Shown here: one piece after another, positions 17,462 through 26,759 of the stretch
Layout of the letters: every line of letters starts with the position of its first letter
Numbering within the stretch: position 1 is the first letter of the stretch
Assembly: GCA_934317005.1 (NCBI GenBank)
Contig: CAKREB010000004.1
Location: forward strand, 142,614-206,613
Length of the DNA stretch: 64,000 bases
Direction: 5' to 3'
Source of the DNA: an uncultured Lachnospiraceae bacterium
GTDB lineage: Bacteria > Bacillota > Clostridia > Lachnospirales > Lachnospiraceae
Position numbers and translations under genes: made by a program
Notes under the pieces: generated by a model
Database searches by the model: none
Told to the model about the DNA's origin: nothing
What the model saw: only the letters and a program-made list of their open reading frames with translations

Positions 17462-19879
17462 ATGGCAGAAATGTACAATCACCACACTGTGGAGAAAAAA
17501 TGGCAGAAAATTTGGGATGAAGAGAAAGCATTCCAAACAAAAAATGATTATACCAAGCCTAAGTTTTATGCATTGGTAGAGTTTCCTTATCCATCCGGAC
17601 AGGGACTTCATGTAGGTCATCCAAGACCATATACGGCATTGGATATCGTTGCACGAAAGCGCCGTATGCAGGGATATAATGTGCTTTATCCAATGGGTTG
17701 GGATGCATTTGGTCTTCCAACGGAGAATTTTGCGATTAAGAATAAGATTCATCCTAAGATCGTAACAAAGAACAATGTACATCGTTTCAAGGAGCAGTTA
17801 CAGTCTTTGGGATATTCCTTTGACTGGGATCGTGAGATCAACACAACAGATCCAGAATATTACAAATGGACACAGTGGATTTTCCTGAAATTATTTAAAG
17901 AAGGTCTTGCTTATAAAAAGGAAATGCCAATCAACTGGTGTACATCCTGCAAGGTAGGTCTTGCCAATGAGGAAGTTGTCAATGGCGTTTGTGAGCGCTG
18001 TGGCGCACCGGTTGTCCGCAAGGTAAAGAGCGAGTGGATGCTTAAGATCACAAACTATGCAGATAAGCTTTTGGAAGGATTAAATGACGTTGATTATATT
18101 GAGCGTGTTAAGACTTCACAGAGAAACTGGATCGGTCGTTCGGAAGGTGCAGAGGTAGATTTTAGTATTGCCGGAAAAGAAGACAAGCTTCGTGTTTATA
18201 CAACAAGACCGGATACCTTATTTGGAGCAACTTATATGGTAGTATCTCCGGAGCATCCGATCATTGATAAATATAAGGATGAGATCACAAACTGGGATGA
18301 TATCATGGCATATCGTGAGATGGCATCGAAAAAGTCTGATTTTGAGCGTACTGAGCTTGCAAAGGATAAGACTGGTGTTGTGCTTGGCGGACTTACAGCT
18401 ATCAATCCGATCAATGACAAGGAAATTCCAATCTGGATATCTGATTATGTACTGATGACATATGGAACCGGTGCAATCATGGCAGTGCCTGCACATGATG
18501 ATCGTGACTGGGAGTTTGCAAAGAAGTTTAATCTTCCTATGATTCAGGTAGTAGAAGGAAAAGAAGGCCCGGTAGACATTGACGCTGCTGCATTTACAGA
18601 TGTTGCAACAGGTCAGATGATCAATTCCGGTTTCCTGACAGGTCTTAGTGTAGAGGAAGCAAAAGAAAAGGTAAAAGATTTTCTGGAAGAAAAGAAAATC
18701 GGTAATCGTAAAGTGAATTATAAGTTACGTGACTGGGTATTTTCAAGACAGCGTTACTGGGGAGAACCGATTCCTATCGTTCACTGTGATAAGTGTGGCT
18801 ATGTGCCTCTTGATGAGTCAGAACTGCCGCTTCTTTTACCGGAAGTTGACAGTTACATGCCGACAGACAATGGAGAATCTCCACTTGCAGCCATGACAGA
18901 CTGGGTAAACACAACTTGTCCTTGCTGCGGCGGTCCTGCAAAACGTGAAACTGATACGATGCCGCAGTGGGCAGGATCTTCATGGTATTTCCTGCGTTAT
19001 ACAGATCCACATAATACAGAGGCTCTGGCAAGTCCTGAAGCATTAAAGTACTGGCTGCCGGTTGACTGGTACAATGGCGGTATGGAGCATACAACACTTC
19101 ATCTGCTTTACTCACGTTTCTGGCATAAGTTCTTATATGATCAGAAGGTAGTACCAACTCCGGAACCTTATCAGAAGCGTACTTCTCATGGTATGATTCT
19201 TGGTGAGAATGGTGAGAAGATGAGCAAATCCCGTGGAAACGTCGTAAATCCGGATGATATCGTTCGTGATTATGGTGCGGATACACTTCGTACCTATGAG
19301 ATGTTTATCGGTGCATTTGACCTGAGTGCGTCATGGTCTGAGGATGGTGTGAAAGGATGCCGCCGTTTCCTTGACAGAGTATGGAAGTTACAGTCTTTGA
19401 TGACAGATGAGGAAGGCTATTCTGCTGATCTGGAAACAAAGATGCATCAGACAATTAAAAAGGTAAGTAATGACTTTGAAAATATGAAGTTTAACACGGC
19501 AATCGCTGCAATGATGGCATTGATCAATGAGTTTTATAAGAAAAATGCGGTTACAAAGGGTGAGTATAAGACATTGATCACTCTGTTAAATCCGGTTGCG
19601 CCACATATTACAGAAGAGCTATGGAGCATTCTTGGCGGAGAGGGCAGACTGTATCAGCAGACATGGCCGGAATATGATGAGGCAAAGACGGTTGAGTCTA
19701 CAGTTGAGATTGCAGTACAGATCAATGGCAAGACAAAGGCAACGATTGCAATTGGTAAGGAAGATCCTAAGGAAGAGGTTCTTGCAAAAGCAAAAGAGGC
19801 ATTGGGCGATAGATTGTCAGGAAACATTATAAAAGAAATCTATGTACCGGGACGTATTGTAAATATTGTTGCAAAATAA
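17462..19879 (+). CDS. leuS: Leucyl-tRNA synthetase
   Basis: An 805-residue class Ia synthetase of normal bacterial length. The HIGH-type signature is HVGH in GLHVGHPRPYTALD near residue 50, and KMSKS occurs in GEKMSKSRGNVVNPDD near residue 580. The zinc-knuckle cysteines CTSC and CERC lie near residues 160-180. The CP1 editing domain carries TTRPDTLFGATYMV (threonine-rich motif) and GTGAIMAVPAHDDRDW. A C-terminal anticodon-binding and tRNA-contact domain completes it. ATG 17462 follows a weak purine tract (AATGAGGAAAAATC). No T-box element is visible in the leader, which is notable since clostridial aminoacyl-tRNA synthetase genes often have one. Confidence 0.97.
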   Translation: MAEMYNHHTVEKKWQKIWDEEKAFQTKNDYTKPKFYALVEFPYPSGQGLHVGHPRPYTALDIVARKRRMQGYNVLYPMGWDAFGLPTENFAIKNKIHPKIVTKNNVHRFKEQLQSLGYSFDWDREINTTDPEYYKWTQWIFLKLFKEGLAYKKEMPINWCTSCKVGLANEEVVNGVCERCGAPVVRKVKSEWMLKITNYADKLLEGLNDVDYIERVKTSQRNWIGRSEGAEVDFSIAGKEDKLRVYTTRPDTLFGATYMVVSPEHPIIDKYKDEITNWDDIMAYREMASKKSDFERTELAKDKTGVVLGGLTAINPINDKEIPIWISDYVLMTYGTGAIMAVPAHDDRDWEFAKKFNLPMIQVVEGKEGPVDIDAAAFTDVATGQMINSGFLTGLSVEEAKEKVKDFLEEKKIGNRKVNYKLRDWVFSRQRYWGEPIPIVHCDKCGYVPLDESELPLLLPEVDSYMPTDNGESPLAAMTDWVNTTCPCCGGPAKRETDTMPQWAGSSWYFLRYTDPHNTEALASPEALKYWLPVDWYNGGMEHTTLHLLYSRFWHKFLYDQKVVPTPEPYQKRTSHGMILGENGEKMSKSRGNVVNPDDIVRDYGADTLRTYEMFIGAFDLSASWSEDGVKGCRRFLDRVWKLQSLMTDEEGYSADLETKMHQTIKKVSNDFENMKFNTAIAAMMALINEFYKKNAVTKGEYKTLITLLNPVAPHITEELWSILGGEGRLYQQTWPEYDEAKTVESTVEIAVQINGKTKATIAIGKEDPKEEVLAKAKEALGDRLSGNIIKEIYVPGRIVNIVAK

Positions 19880-19895
19880 TCGAAAGGATGCATAG

Positions 19896-20018
19896 ATGGA
19901 ATATATACTTTTGATCATAGGCTTTGTATTGCTGATCGCAATGAGCATACTGGTTCTGGCGTTTGCATGGAGAGGAGAAAACAAAAGATTGTCCGCTGGC
20001 ATGGATGCGTCATGTTAG
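19896..20018 (+). CDS. Small membrane protein (40 residues)
   Basis: An ATG with AAGGA about eight bases upstream opens a 40-codon frame 16 bp after leuS. The product begins MEYILLIIGFVLLIAMSILV and is a single hydrophobic helix (about residues 3-25) followed by a short basic and polar tail (WRGENKRLSAG). It is probably co-transcribed with leuS and ends before the CIRCE/terminator structure. No family is recognised; conservation would be the test of whether it is a real gene. Confidence 0.45.
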   Translation: MEYILLIIGFVLLIAMSILVLAFAWRGENKRLSAGMDASC

Positions 20019-20067
20019 CTATTTATGCAGGGTATCTGTATTATATTATTCAACGATAATGTGAGAA

Positions 20068-20094
20068 TTAGCACTCGGACGAACCGAGTGCTAA
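20068..20094 (+). promoter_or_regulatory. CIRCE element 1 (HrcA operator), also a terminator for leuS
   Basis: A perfect CIRCE consensus: TTAGCACTC (20068-20076), 9-bp spacer, GAGTGCTAA (20086-20094). Because the inverted repeat is followed directly by a T run (20095-20100), the transcript would also form an intrinsic terminator for the leuS operon. Confidence 0.93.
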
Positions 20095-20101
20095 TTTTTT
20101 C

Positions 20102-20130
20102 TTGACATTTTTGATAAGAGGTATTAAGAT
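20102..20130 (+). promoter_or_regulatory. Promoter of htpG
   Basis: TTGACA (20102-20107) and TAAGAT (20125-20130) with a 17-bp spacer, located between two CIRCE elements. Confidence 0.8.
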
Positions 20131-20146
20131 AAGGTCTAAAGGATTA

Positions 20147-20173
20147 TTAGCACTCGGTACATACGGTTGCTAA
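20147..20173 (+). promoter_or_regulatory. CIRCE element 2 (degenerate right arm)
   Basis: TTAGCACTC (20147-20155), 9-bp spacer, GGTTGCTAA (20165-20173). The left arm is perfect and the right arm has two mismatches. It lies just downstream of the predicted transcription start. Confidence 0.75.
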
Positions 20174-20291
20174 TCAGAAAACGAAACCAGTTTCTGCATC
20201 AGGTCAGGCGAAGGAAAGTGAAGACTTAGAAAAGTGTGCATGGTCTGTCAGCAGAGCAAAATAATAATGAAGTGAGTTAGGAGAGATGGTT

Positions 20292-22367
20292 ATGCAGAAC
20301 AGAACAGGTAGTTTGTCGATTGATTCCGAAAATATGTTTCCAATTATCAAAAAGTGGTTGTATTCTGATCACGACATTTTTGTGCGTGAGTTGATTTCGA
20401 ATGGCTGTGATGCGATCACAAAGTTAAAGAAGTTAGATGTCATGGGAGAATATACTCTTCCGGATGATTATAAGGCAGAGATTCAGGTTGAGGTTGATCC
20501 TGAAGAGAAGACGATTACATTTACGGATAATGGTATTGGTATGACGGAAGATGAAGTGGATGAGTACATCAATCAGGTTGCATTTTCCGGTGCGACTGAC
20601 TTCTTAGAGAAATATAAGGATAAGACAAATGAAGAGCAGATTATTGGTCACTTTGGATTAGGTTTTTATTCTGCATTCATGGTCGCAGACAGAGTAAGTA
20701 TTGACACTTTGTCATGGCAGGATGGCGCACAGGCAGTGCATTGGGAATCAGAAGGTGGCATTAACTTTGAGATGTCAGACGGTTCCAAGGAGCAGATTGG
20801 TACAACGATTACCTTATATCTTTCAGAAGATAGTCTGGAATTTGCCAATGAGTACCGCATCCGTGAGATTTTGAACAAATATTGTTCATTTATGCCGGTA
20901 GAAATTTTCTTATCAAAGGCAAATGCGGAGCCGGAATATGAGACAATTGATGCAGCAGATGTCCGCGAAGATGATGAGGTTATTGAAAATATTGTAGAGG
21001 AAGCAAAGACAGAGGAAAAAGAAAATGAAAATGGAGAGAAAGAGGTTGTAGAAGTTTCTCCTCGCAAGGAAAAGGCAAAGATTAAAAAGCGTCCGGTTTC
21101 TATCAGTGATACAATGCCTTTGTGGATGAAGCATCCCAATGATTGCACGGATGAGGAATACAAGGAATTCTACAGAAAGGTCTTTAACGATTACAAAGAA
21201 CCTCTCTTCTGGATACATTTAAACATGGATTATCCATTTAACTTAAAGGGTATTCTGTATTTCCCTAAGGTAAATACAGAGTATGATAATCTGGAAGGTG
21301 TTATCAAGTTGTACAACAATCAGGTATTTATCGCAGATAATATCAAGGAAGTGATTCCGGAGTTTTTGATGCTGTTAAAGGGTGTGATCGATTGTCCGGA
21401 TCTTCCATTGAATGTATCAAGAAGTGCATTGCAGAATGATGGATTTGTGAAGAAGATTTCTGATTATATCACGAAGAAGGTAGCAGATAAGCTTTCCGGT
21501 ATGTACAAGGTAGAGCGTGAGAATTATGAAAAATACTGGGATGATATCAGTCCATTCATTAAATATGGTTGCTTAAAGGATCAGAAGTTCCGTGAGAAGA
21601 TGGAAGAATTTATTATCTTTAAGGACTTAAATGATAAATTTATTACACTTCCGGAATATGTGGAAGAGCGACAGAAAGCAGAAGGCAAGGACACAGAAGC
21701 TTCTAAGGAAGAGACTGCTGAGGAAAAGACAGACAAAGAGGCAGAGGAGAAAGAAGAAGAGCCAACAACTGTTTATTATGTAACGGATATGCAGCAGCAG
21801 AGCCAGTATGTCAATATGTTTAAGGAACAGGGAATCAATGCGGTTATCTTACGTCACACGATTGATCAGCCGTTCATTTCACAGTTAGAGCAGGGTGACT
21901 TGAAGGTGAAGTTCCATCGTATCGATGCAGACCTGACCGATACGATGACAGAAGAAGTGGATGAAGATACATTAAAAGAACAGACAGAAACATTATCAGA
22001 AATCTTTAAGAAAGCACTGGGCAAGGAGCAGTTAGAGGTTAAGGTAGAGAAGTTAAAGAATGACAACATTTCTTCTATGATGACTCTTTCCGAGGAAACA
22101 CGCCGTATGCAGGATATGATGAAGATGTACAGCATGGGCGGAAATGGCATGGATATGGGTATGTTTGGTGGTGGAGAGACTTTGATCTTAAACTCCGGCA
22201 ACAAATTGGTACAGTATATTCTGGAGCATAAGGATGGCGAGCATGTGGATCTGTTCTGTAAACAGTTGTATGATCTGGCAATGATCGCTCATAAGCCATT
22301 GGCGGCAGATGAGATGACAGACTTTGTCGCACGCAGTAATGAGATTATGATGCTCTTGGCAAAATAA
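20292..22367 (+). CDS. htpG: Molecular chaperone HtpG (Hsp90)
   Basis: A 691-residue Hsp90. The N-terminal GHKL ATPase domain shows FVRELISNGCDAITKLK, DNGIGMTEDE and GHFGLGFYSAFMVAD; the middle domain has the LPLNVSRSALQND segment with the catalytic arginine region. An acidic, lysine-rich charged linker (EEAKTEEKENENGEKEV) lies near residue 240, and a second acidic insert near residue 465 precedes the C-terminal dimerisation domain. ATG 20292 is preferred to ATG 20286 because AGGAGAG at 20279-20285 lies eight bases from the former and only two from the latter. Two CIRCE operators around the promoter imply HrcA control, unlike B. subtilis htpG, which is not HrcA-dependent. Confidence 0.96.
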   Translation: MQNRTGSLSIDSENMFPIIKKWLYSDHDIFVRELISNGCDAITKLKKLDVMGEYTLPDDYKAEIQVEVDPEEKTITFTDNGIGMTEDEVDEYINQVAFSGATDFLEKYKDKTNEEQIIGHFGLGFYSAFMVADRVSIDTLSWQDGAQAVHWESEGGINFEMSDGSKEQIGTTITLYLSEDSLEFANEYRIREILNKYCSFMPVEIFLSKANAEPEYETIDAADVREDDEVIENIVEEAKTEEKENENGEKEVVEVSPRKEKAKIKKRPVSISDTMPLWMKHPNDCTDEEYKEFYRKVFNDYKEPLFWIHLNMDYPFNLKGILYFPKVNTEYDNLEGVIKLYNNQVFIADNIKEVIPEFLMLLKGVIDCPDLPLNVSRSALQNDGFVKKISDYITKKVADKLSGMYKVERENYEKYWDDISPFIKYGCLKDQKFREKMEEFIIFKDLNDKFITLPEYVEERQKAEGKDTEASKEETAEEKTDKEAEEKEEEPTTVYYVTDMQQQSQYVNMFKEQGINAVILRHTIDQPFISQLEQGDLKVKFHRIDADLTDTMTEEVDEDTLKEQTETLSEIFKKALGKEQLEVKVEKLKNDNISSMMTLSEETRRMQDMMKMYSMGGNGMDMGMFGGGETLILNSGNKLVQYILEHKDGEHVDLFCKQLYDLAMIAHKPLAADEMTDFVARSNEIMMLLAK

Positions 22368-22390
22368 AAAATATTTTACAGAGGAAAGCA

Positions 22391-22423
22391 AGGGACGCTG
22401 GCGTAAACAGCGTCTCTTTTTTA
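22391..22423 (+). terminator. Terminator of htpG
   Basis: A 10-bp stem (22391-22400 with 22408-22417, one G:U) with a 7-nt loop and a following T run. Confidence 0.8.
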
Positions 22424-22465
22424 TGTTGTATTCGATTTTGGGTTTCATTGAGCGGAAAGTATTTT

Positions 22466-22492
22466 TTGAAATAAAATGATTTGTGGTACAAT
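22466..22492 (+). promoter_or_regulatory. Promoter of the M14 carboxypeptidase gene
   Basis: TTGAAA (22466-22471) and extended -10 TGGTACAAT (-10 at 22487-22492), 15-bp spacer. It would give a leader of about 245 nt. Confidence 0.5.
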
Positions 22493-22543
22493 ATAAATAT
22501 GATACAAGGGTCAAAATACCTTTTGCCCCAACATTTAAATATG

Positions 22544-22722
22544 TGAAAATGGGTGGATGACCACAGAGTTACTGTTGGTACAAAGATGGCATTGTTGTTT
22601 TGTGACAGATTGCTACAAACCATCTTTGCAAACCACCATGCTTTAGCAGGAGGGGTAGAGGGAAGAAATAAGGAATGGAAGTTGTGCAAATTTCCTTTGT
22701 AAACAGTAATGCTACAAAGGAA
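22544..22722 (+). promoter_or_regulatory. Structured 5' leader of the carboxypeptidase mRNA
   Basis: Two strong stem-loops can form. The first pairs CAAAGATGG near 22578 with CCATCTTTG near 22620, with an inner TTTGT/ACAAA stem and outer GGT/ACC pairs. The second is a perfect 10-bp stem TTCCTTTGTA/TACAAAGGAA (22692-22701 with 22713-22722) with an 11-nt loop. A GTGG-ATGA-CCAC hairpin precedes them. The string GCTACAAA occurs in both large hairpins. No known riboswitch consensus is recognised and there is no terminator in the leader. Confidence 0.4.
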
Positions 22723-22743
22723 TGAGAAGAAAGGAAAGTAAAC

Positions 22744-24276
22744 ATGCAAAGGAAGAAATTGAAAAAAGGACTTAGTATGCTCTTGTGCGTTGCATTGGTA
22801 TGCAGTGAGGGGATTACAGCACAGGCAGCGGATAACAAAGGAGCTGGACAAACAGCAGCAACAGTGACAGAGGCATACGAAGCAGTTGCAGAACTGGCGG
22901 AGACCGTACCAACGGAAGAATCTTCAGCAGAACCGATTGAGACACCGGCAGCAACGGAAAAACCATCAGCAGAGCCGGAAGAGACACCGGCAGCAACGGA
23001 AGAACCATCTGCAGAGCCGGAAGAGACACCGATACCAACGGCAGAACCGACAGAAACTCCTGCGGTTCCGATAGAGCGTCCGGGAAAGGTCAGCGATATT
23101 ACAATCTGTTATGGGAAAACAAACAGCCGTCTGGTGCTTACATGGAAACAGGCACAGAATGCAGAAAAGTATTTGCTCTATCGTAAGACCAATGGCAAAG
23201 CATTCCGATATGTGGGTGAGACAAAGAAGTGCCGTTTTGTGGACAAAGGAATTCAGGCAAATAAGAAATATAGATATAAAATTGTTTCGTATCAGTCAGA
23301 AGCCGAAAATAAAGAAAATAGTAAGTTCAGCAGATGGTTTTCAACCAAAACGATTGTCAATACAAAGCATCAGCGTTACAGTTATAGGGAGATGAGTCAG
23401 GATATCCATCAGATCAAAGCTGCGTATGGGAATCGTATCCATTTCCGGGTACTTGGAAAATCAGCCGATGGAAGAAATTTATATGATGTGATCATTGGAA
23501 ATCCAGACGCAAAGGAAACCATGCTTGTTGTATCGAATCTTCATGCAAGAGAATATATGACAGCGCAGCTTTGTATGGCACAGATTGAATATTACCTGAA
23601 AAATTACTACCGTTCGATATCAGGAACGGTACCTGCCAATGTATTTGAGCGTATTGCTGTTCATTATGTACCGATGGCAAATCCGGATGGTGTTACGATT
23701 TCACAATATGGAATTGGAGCAATCCGAAAAGTTTCTCTGCGTAAAGCACTGCGAAAAATGCCGGGGGCAAAACGTCCTCAGTTATGGAAAGCCAATGCCA
23801 GAGGTGTTGACTTAAATCACAACTATCCGGTATCCTATCGTGCAAGATATCAGAAACGTGGAAGTGAAGGATATTCCGGATCTCGTGCAGCAAGTGAGCC
23901 GGAGACAAAGGCAATCCTATCGTTGCTTCGTAAAATCAGGAAGGAGTCAAAATTAAAAGGTGTGGTCAACTACCATGCAATGGGATCGATCGCGTTTGGA
24001 GGCTGCACAAAACGGGGAAATGTCAGGAAGATGACAGCGGCGATGTATCGCCGTGCAATCGCCTTGACAGGATATGGCTCTTCGGCGGGATATGGTTCTG
24101 GAAAACCGAGTGTGGGAAATTTCCGGGAATATGTTGTATATAAGAAGAAAGTGCCTTCAATTACATTGGAAATTGGAGTGGGTGGTTGCCCACTTGGAAG
24201 CAGGCAGTTCCCATCCATCTGGAGAAAAAATTATCGCCTGGTATTGGAGGAAGCAAAATTACTTCGATCAAAATAG
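22744..24276 (+). CDS. Secreted M14-family zinc carboxypeptidase with fibronectin III domain
   Basis: A 510-residue exported peptidase. A signal peptide ends near residue 28 (GITAQAA). A Glu/Pro/Thr-rich spacer follows (about residues 35-115) with repeats of AEPEETPAATEEPS. A fibronectin type III-like domain (about 116-205) leads to the M14 catalytic domain (about 215-508). The zinc site is HAREY (His and Glu) and NYHAMG (third His), the substrate-binding Arg/Asn is in RGVDLNHNYP, and the catalytic Glu is in ITLEIG. It probably cleaves C-terminal residues from peptides or gamma-D-glutamyl peptide bonds in murein, as some relatives do. AAAGGAAAG precedes ATG 22744. It is monocistronic with a long structured leader. 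Confidence 0.88.
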   Translation: MQRKKLKKGLSMLLCVALVCSEGITAQAADNKGAGQTAATVTEAYEAVAELAETVPTEESSAEPIETPAATEKPSAEPEETPAATEEPSAEPEETPIPTAEPTETPAVPIERPGKVSDITICYGKTNSRLVLTWKQAQNAEKYLLYRKTNGKAFRYVGETKKCRFVDKGIQANKKYRYKIVSYQSEAENKENSKFSRWFSTKTIVNTKHQRYSYREMSQDIHQIKAAYGNRIHFRVLGKSADGRNLYDVIIGNPDAKETMLVVSNLHAREYMTAQLCMAQIEYYLKNYYRSISGTVPANVFERIAVHYVPMANPDGVTISQYGIGAIRKVSLRKALRKMPGAKRPQLWKANARGVDLNHNYPVSYRARYQKRGSEGYSGSRAASEPETKAILSLLRKIRKESKLKGVVNYHAMGSIAFGGCTKRGNVRKMTAAMYRRAIALTGYGSSAGYGSGKPSVGNFREYVVYKKKVPSITLEIGVGGCPLGSRQFPSIWRKNYRLVLEEAKLLRSK

Positions 24277-24342
24277 TGTGATCGATCGTTATCTATAGTA
24301 AAAGAAAATGGAGAACTTCTCGGAAATTAAGGAGAAACCTTG

Positions 24343-24390
24343 CAAAAAGCACTGAAACCGGTTATTTGGTTTGCAGTGCTTTTTGTTATG
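24343..24390 (+). terminator. Terminator of the carboxypeptidase gene
   Basis: A 12-bp perfect stem (24343-24354 with 24374-24385), extended by AAACC/GGTTT across a one-base bulge, with the T run inside the 3' arm. Confidence 0.8.
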
Positions 24391-24529
24391 TTAAGAAATA
24401 AAGGCAGGAAAATAGGAAGGTACCCTCATGAAATGTGAGAAAAGTCAAAAAATATGCTCATGAAATGTGAGGATTCTATGTGATGTTGAGACCAATTTAT
24501 AAAGAAAATATAAAATCTCAAAATTAATA

Positions 24530-24558
24530 TTGACTAATGGTCATTTTTGAGATAAACT
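24530..24558 (+). promoter_or_regulatory. Promoter of the MMPL operon
   Basis: TTGACT (24530-24535) and TAAACT (24553-24558) with a 17-bp spacer, overlapped and followed by two operator copies. Confidence 0.65.
24531..24543 (+). promoter_or_regulatory. Operator copy 1, probably for the TetR regulator
   Basis: TGACTAATGGTCA, a TGAC-N5-GTCA palindrome overlapping the -35. Its context is shared with copy 2 (TTTxTGAGA follows both). Confidence 0.65.
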
Positions 24559-24572
24559 GTGAAATGTAAAAA

Positions 24573-24585
24573 TGACTGATGGTCA
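24573..24585 (+). promoter_or_regulatory. Operator copy 2, probably for the TetR regulator
   Basis: TGACTGATGGTCA, centred 42 bp (four helical turns) from copy 1 and lying about +8 to +20 from the predicted start of transcription. Confidence 0.65.
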
Positions 24586-24641
24586 TTTGTGAGAAAGATT
24601 ATCATTTTTCATATTACACGAAAGAAAGGATGAGAAAAGCG

Positions 24642-26759
24642 ATGATTAACGTCGGTAAATGGATTACAAAGCATAAGAACATCATATTGATCATAACGGT
24701 TCTCTTATTGATTCCGGCTGCGTTTGGATATGTATCTACGCGTATCAACTATGATGTACTTAGCTATCTGCCAAAGTCATTGGAGACTGTAGAAGGTCAG
24801 GATATTATGGTAGATGAGTTTGGCATGGGAGCATTCTCTATGATCGTTGTAGATGATATGACGATGAAGGATGCGACAAAGATTGAGAAACAGATTGAAA
24901 AGATCGATCATGTAAAGGATGTACTTTGGTACGATGACATGTTAGATACGAATGTACCAACGGAGATGCTTCCTTCCGATCTGCGAAAAGCATTTTTTAA
25001 TGGAGATGCGACGATGATGATCGCATTTTTCGATGATACGACATCTGCGGATGATACGATGAATGCAATCACAGAAATCCGCAACACGGTTACGAAGAAT
25101 GTATATGCGAGCGGTATGTCAGGTATCGTTACCGATATTAAGAATCTGGCACTTCAGGAGATGCCAATCTATGTAGTGATCGCAGCAGTGCTTAGTTTGA
25201 TCATTTTGCTGATCACGATGGATTCTTTAGTAGCACCGTTGATCTTTTTGGCAACAATCGGTATTTCGATTGTATTAAACTTAGGAAGCAACATATTCTT
25301 AGGTCAGATTTCCTACATCACACAGGCGTTGGCGGCGGTTCTTCAGCTGGCGGTGACAATGGATTATTCTATCTTCCTTTTGGAGAGTTATCGTGCGAAT
25401 AAGCTGAGATATCCGGGAGACAACAAGCGTGCGATGGCACATGCGATTTCCAATACATTTAAGTCGGTTTCCAGTAGTTCGGTTACAACAATTGCAGGAT
25501 TTATCGCACTTTGCTTTATGACCTTCCGTTTAGGTGCTGATATCGGTATCGTTATGTCGAAGGGTGTTGTGATTGGTGTTATTGCCTGTGTTACAGTTCT
25601 TCCGGCTATGATCCTGACATTTGATAAGGCGATTGAAAAGACTTCACACAAAGAGTTGATTCCACCGCTTGACAATCTTTCTCATTTGATTGTAAGGCAT
25701 CATTGGATTGCATTGATTATTTTTGCGGTATTATTAGCTCCTGCCATTTATGGTAACAGCAATTATGAGATTTATTATAATCTGGATACCGGACTTCCAA
25801 AGGATATTCCGAGTGCGAAGGCAAATGATAAGCTGAAAGAAAATTTTGATATGAGTACAATCCATATGGTACTCTTAGAGAATGGACTTTCTTCGAAAGA
25901 AAAGAATGAAATGATACAGGACATGAAAGATGTCAAGGGCGTAAAATGGGTGCTTGGTCTGGATTCCGTCGTGGGGCCAAATCTTCCGGATACGATGATT
26001 CCGAGCGAAGTTAAGGACATGTTAAAGACAGATAAGTATGAATTGCAGTTTATCTGTTCGGATTATGCATCGGCAACAGATCAGTCAAACGAGCAGATCC
26101 ATAAATTAGATAAGATTGTAAAAAGTTATCAGAAGGGCGGCATGGTCATCGGAGAAGCACCTTTGATGAAGGATCTGACAGATGTAACAAATGTCGATCT
26201 GGAAACAGTAAACTATGTTTCTATCGCAGCAATCTTTTTGATCATTATGCTGACCTTTAAATCGATTTCCATTCCGATTGTATTGGTTGCGGTTATTGAG
26301 TTTGCGATTGCATGTAACATGGCAGTACCATATTATACAAACACCTCGCTTCCATTTGTGGCAAGTATCGTTATTGGGTCTATTCAGTTAGGTGCTACAG
26401 TCGATTATGCGATTTTGATGACGAGCCGTTATCAGAAGGAGCGTGTGGTTCGAAAGAGAAGTAAGAAGGATGCAATCGTTATTGCGCATCAGGCTTCGTT
26501 TAAATCTATTTTGACAAGTGGCTGCTGTTTCTTTGCAGCGACGTTCGGTGTAGTAATGTATTCAAGCATTGATATGATCGGTGCAATATGTACACTGCTT
26601 TCACGTGGTGCGATCATTAGTATGATCGTCGTTATCTGTATCCTGCCTGCTATGCTTTGGGTATTTGACGGTGTGATCATCCGTTCTACCTGGGATATGG
26701 TCAAGGAAAAGGTTCATCAGAGAGATAAAGAACATGGAAATATAGTAATTGAGGATTAG
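24642..26759 (+). CDS. MMPL-family RND-type membrane transporter
   Basis: A 705-residue protein with two homologous halves, each with one N-terminal helix, a soluble external domain and five further helices; this is the MMPL/HAE2 layout. Diagnostic segments are the Asp-Tyr pairs in TM4 of each half (VTMDYSIFLLESYR and ATVDYAILMTSRYQKE), which form the proton relay in MmpL3-type pumps. The protein probably exports a lipid or amphiphile using the proton gradient. ATG 24642 is chosen for AAAGGA about eleven bases upstream; ATG 24630 abuts that site. It is first in an operon with a heptad-repeat exported protein and a TetR regulator. Confidence 0.88.
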   Translation: MINVGKWITKHKNIILIITVLLLIPAAFGYVSTRINYDVLSYLPKSLETVEGQDIMVDEFGMGAFSMIVVDDMTMKDATKIEKQIEKIDHVKDVLWYDDMLDTNVPTEMLPSDLRKAFFNGDATMMIAFFDDTTSADDTMNAITEIRNTVTKNVYASGMSGIVTDIKNLALQEMPIYVVIAAVLSLIILLITMDSLVAPLIFLATIGISIVLNLGSNIFLGQISYITQALAAVLQLAVTMDYSIFLLESYRANKLRYPGDNKRAMAHAISNTFKSVSSSSVTTIAGFIALCFMTFRLGADIGIVMSKGVVIGVIACVTVLPAMILTFDKAIEKTSHKELIPPLDNLSHLIVRHHWIALIIFAVLLAPAIYGNSNYEIYYNLDTGLPKDIPSAKANDKLKENFDMSTIHMVLLENGLSSKEKNEMIQDMKDVKGVKWVLGLDSVVGPNLPDTMIPSEVKDMLKTDKYELQFICSDYASATDQSNEQIHKLDKIVKSYQKGGMVIGEAPLMKDLTDVTNVDLETVNYVSIAAIFLIIMLTFKSISIPIVLVAVIEFAIACNMAVPYYTNTSLPFVASIVIGSIQLGATVDYAILMTSRYQKERVVRKRSKKDAIVIAHQASFKSILTSGCCFFAATFGVVMYSSIDMIGAICTLLSRGAIISMIVVICILPAMLWVFDGVIIRSTWDMVKEKVHQRDKEHGNIVIED

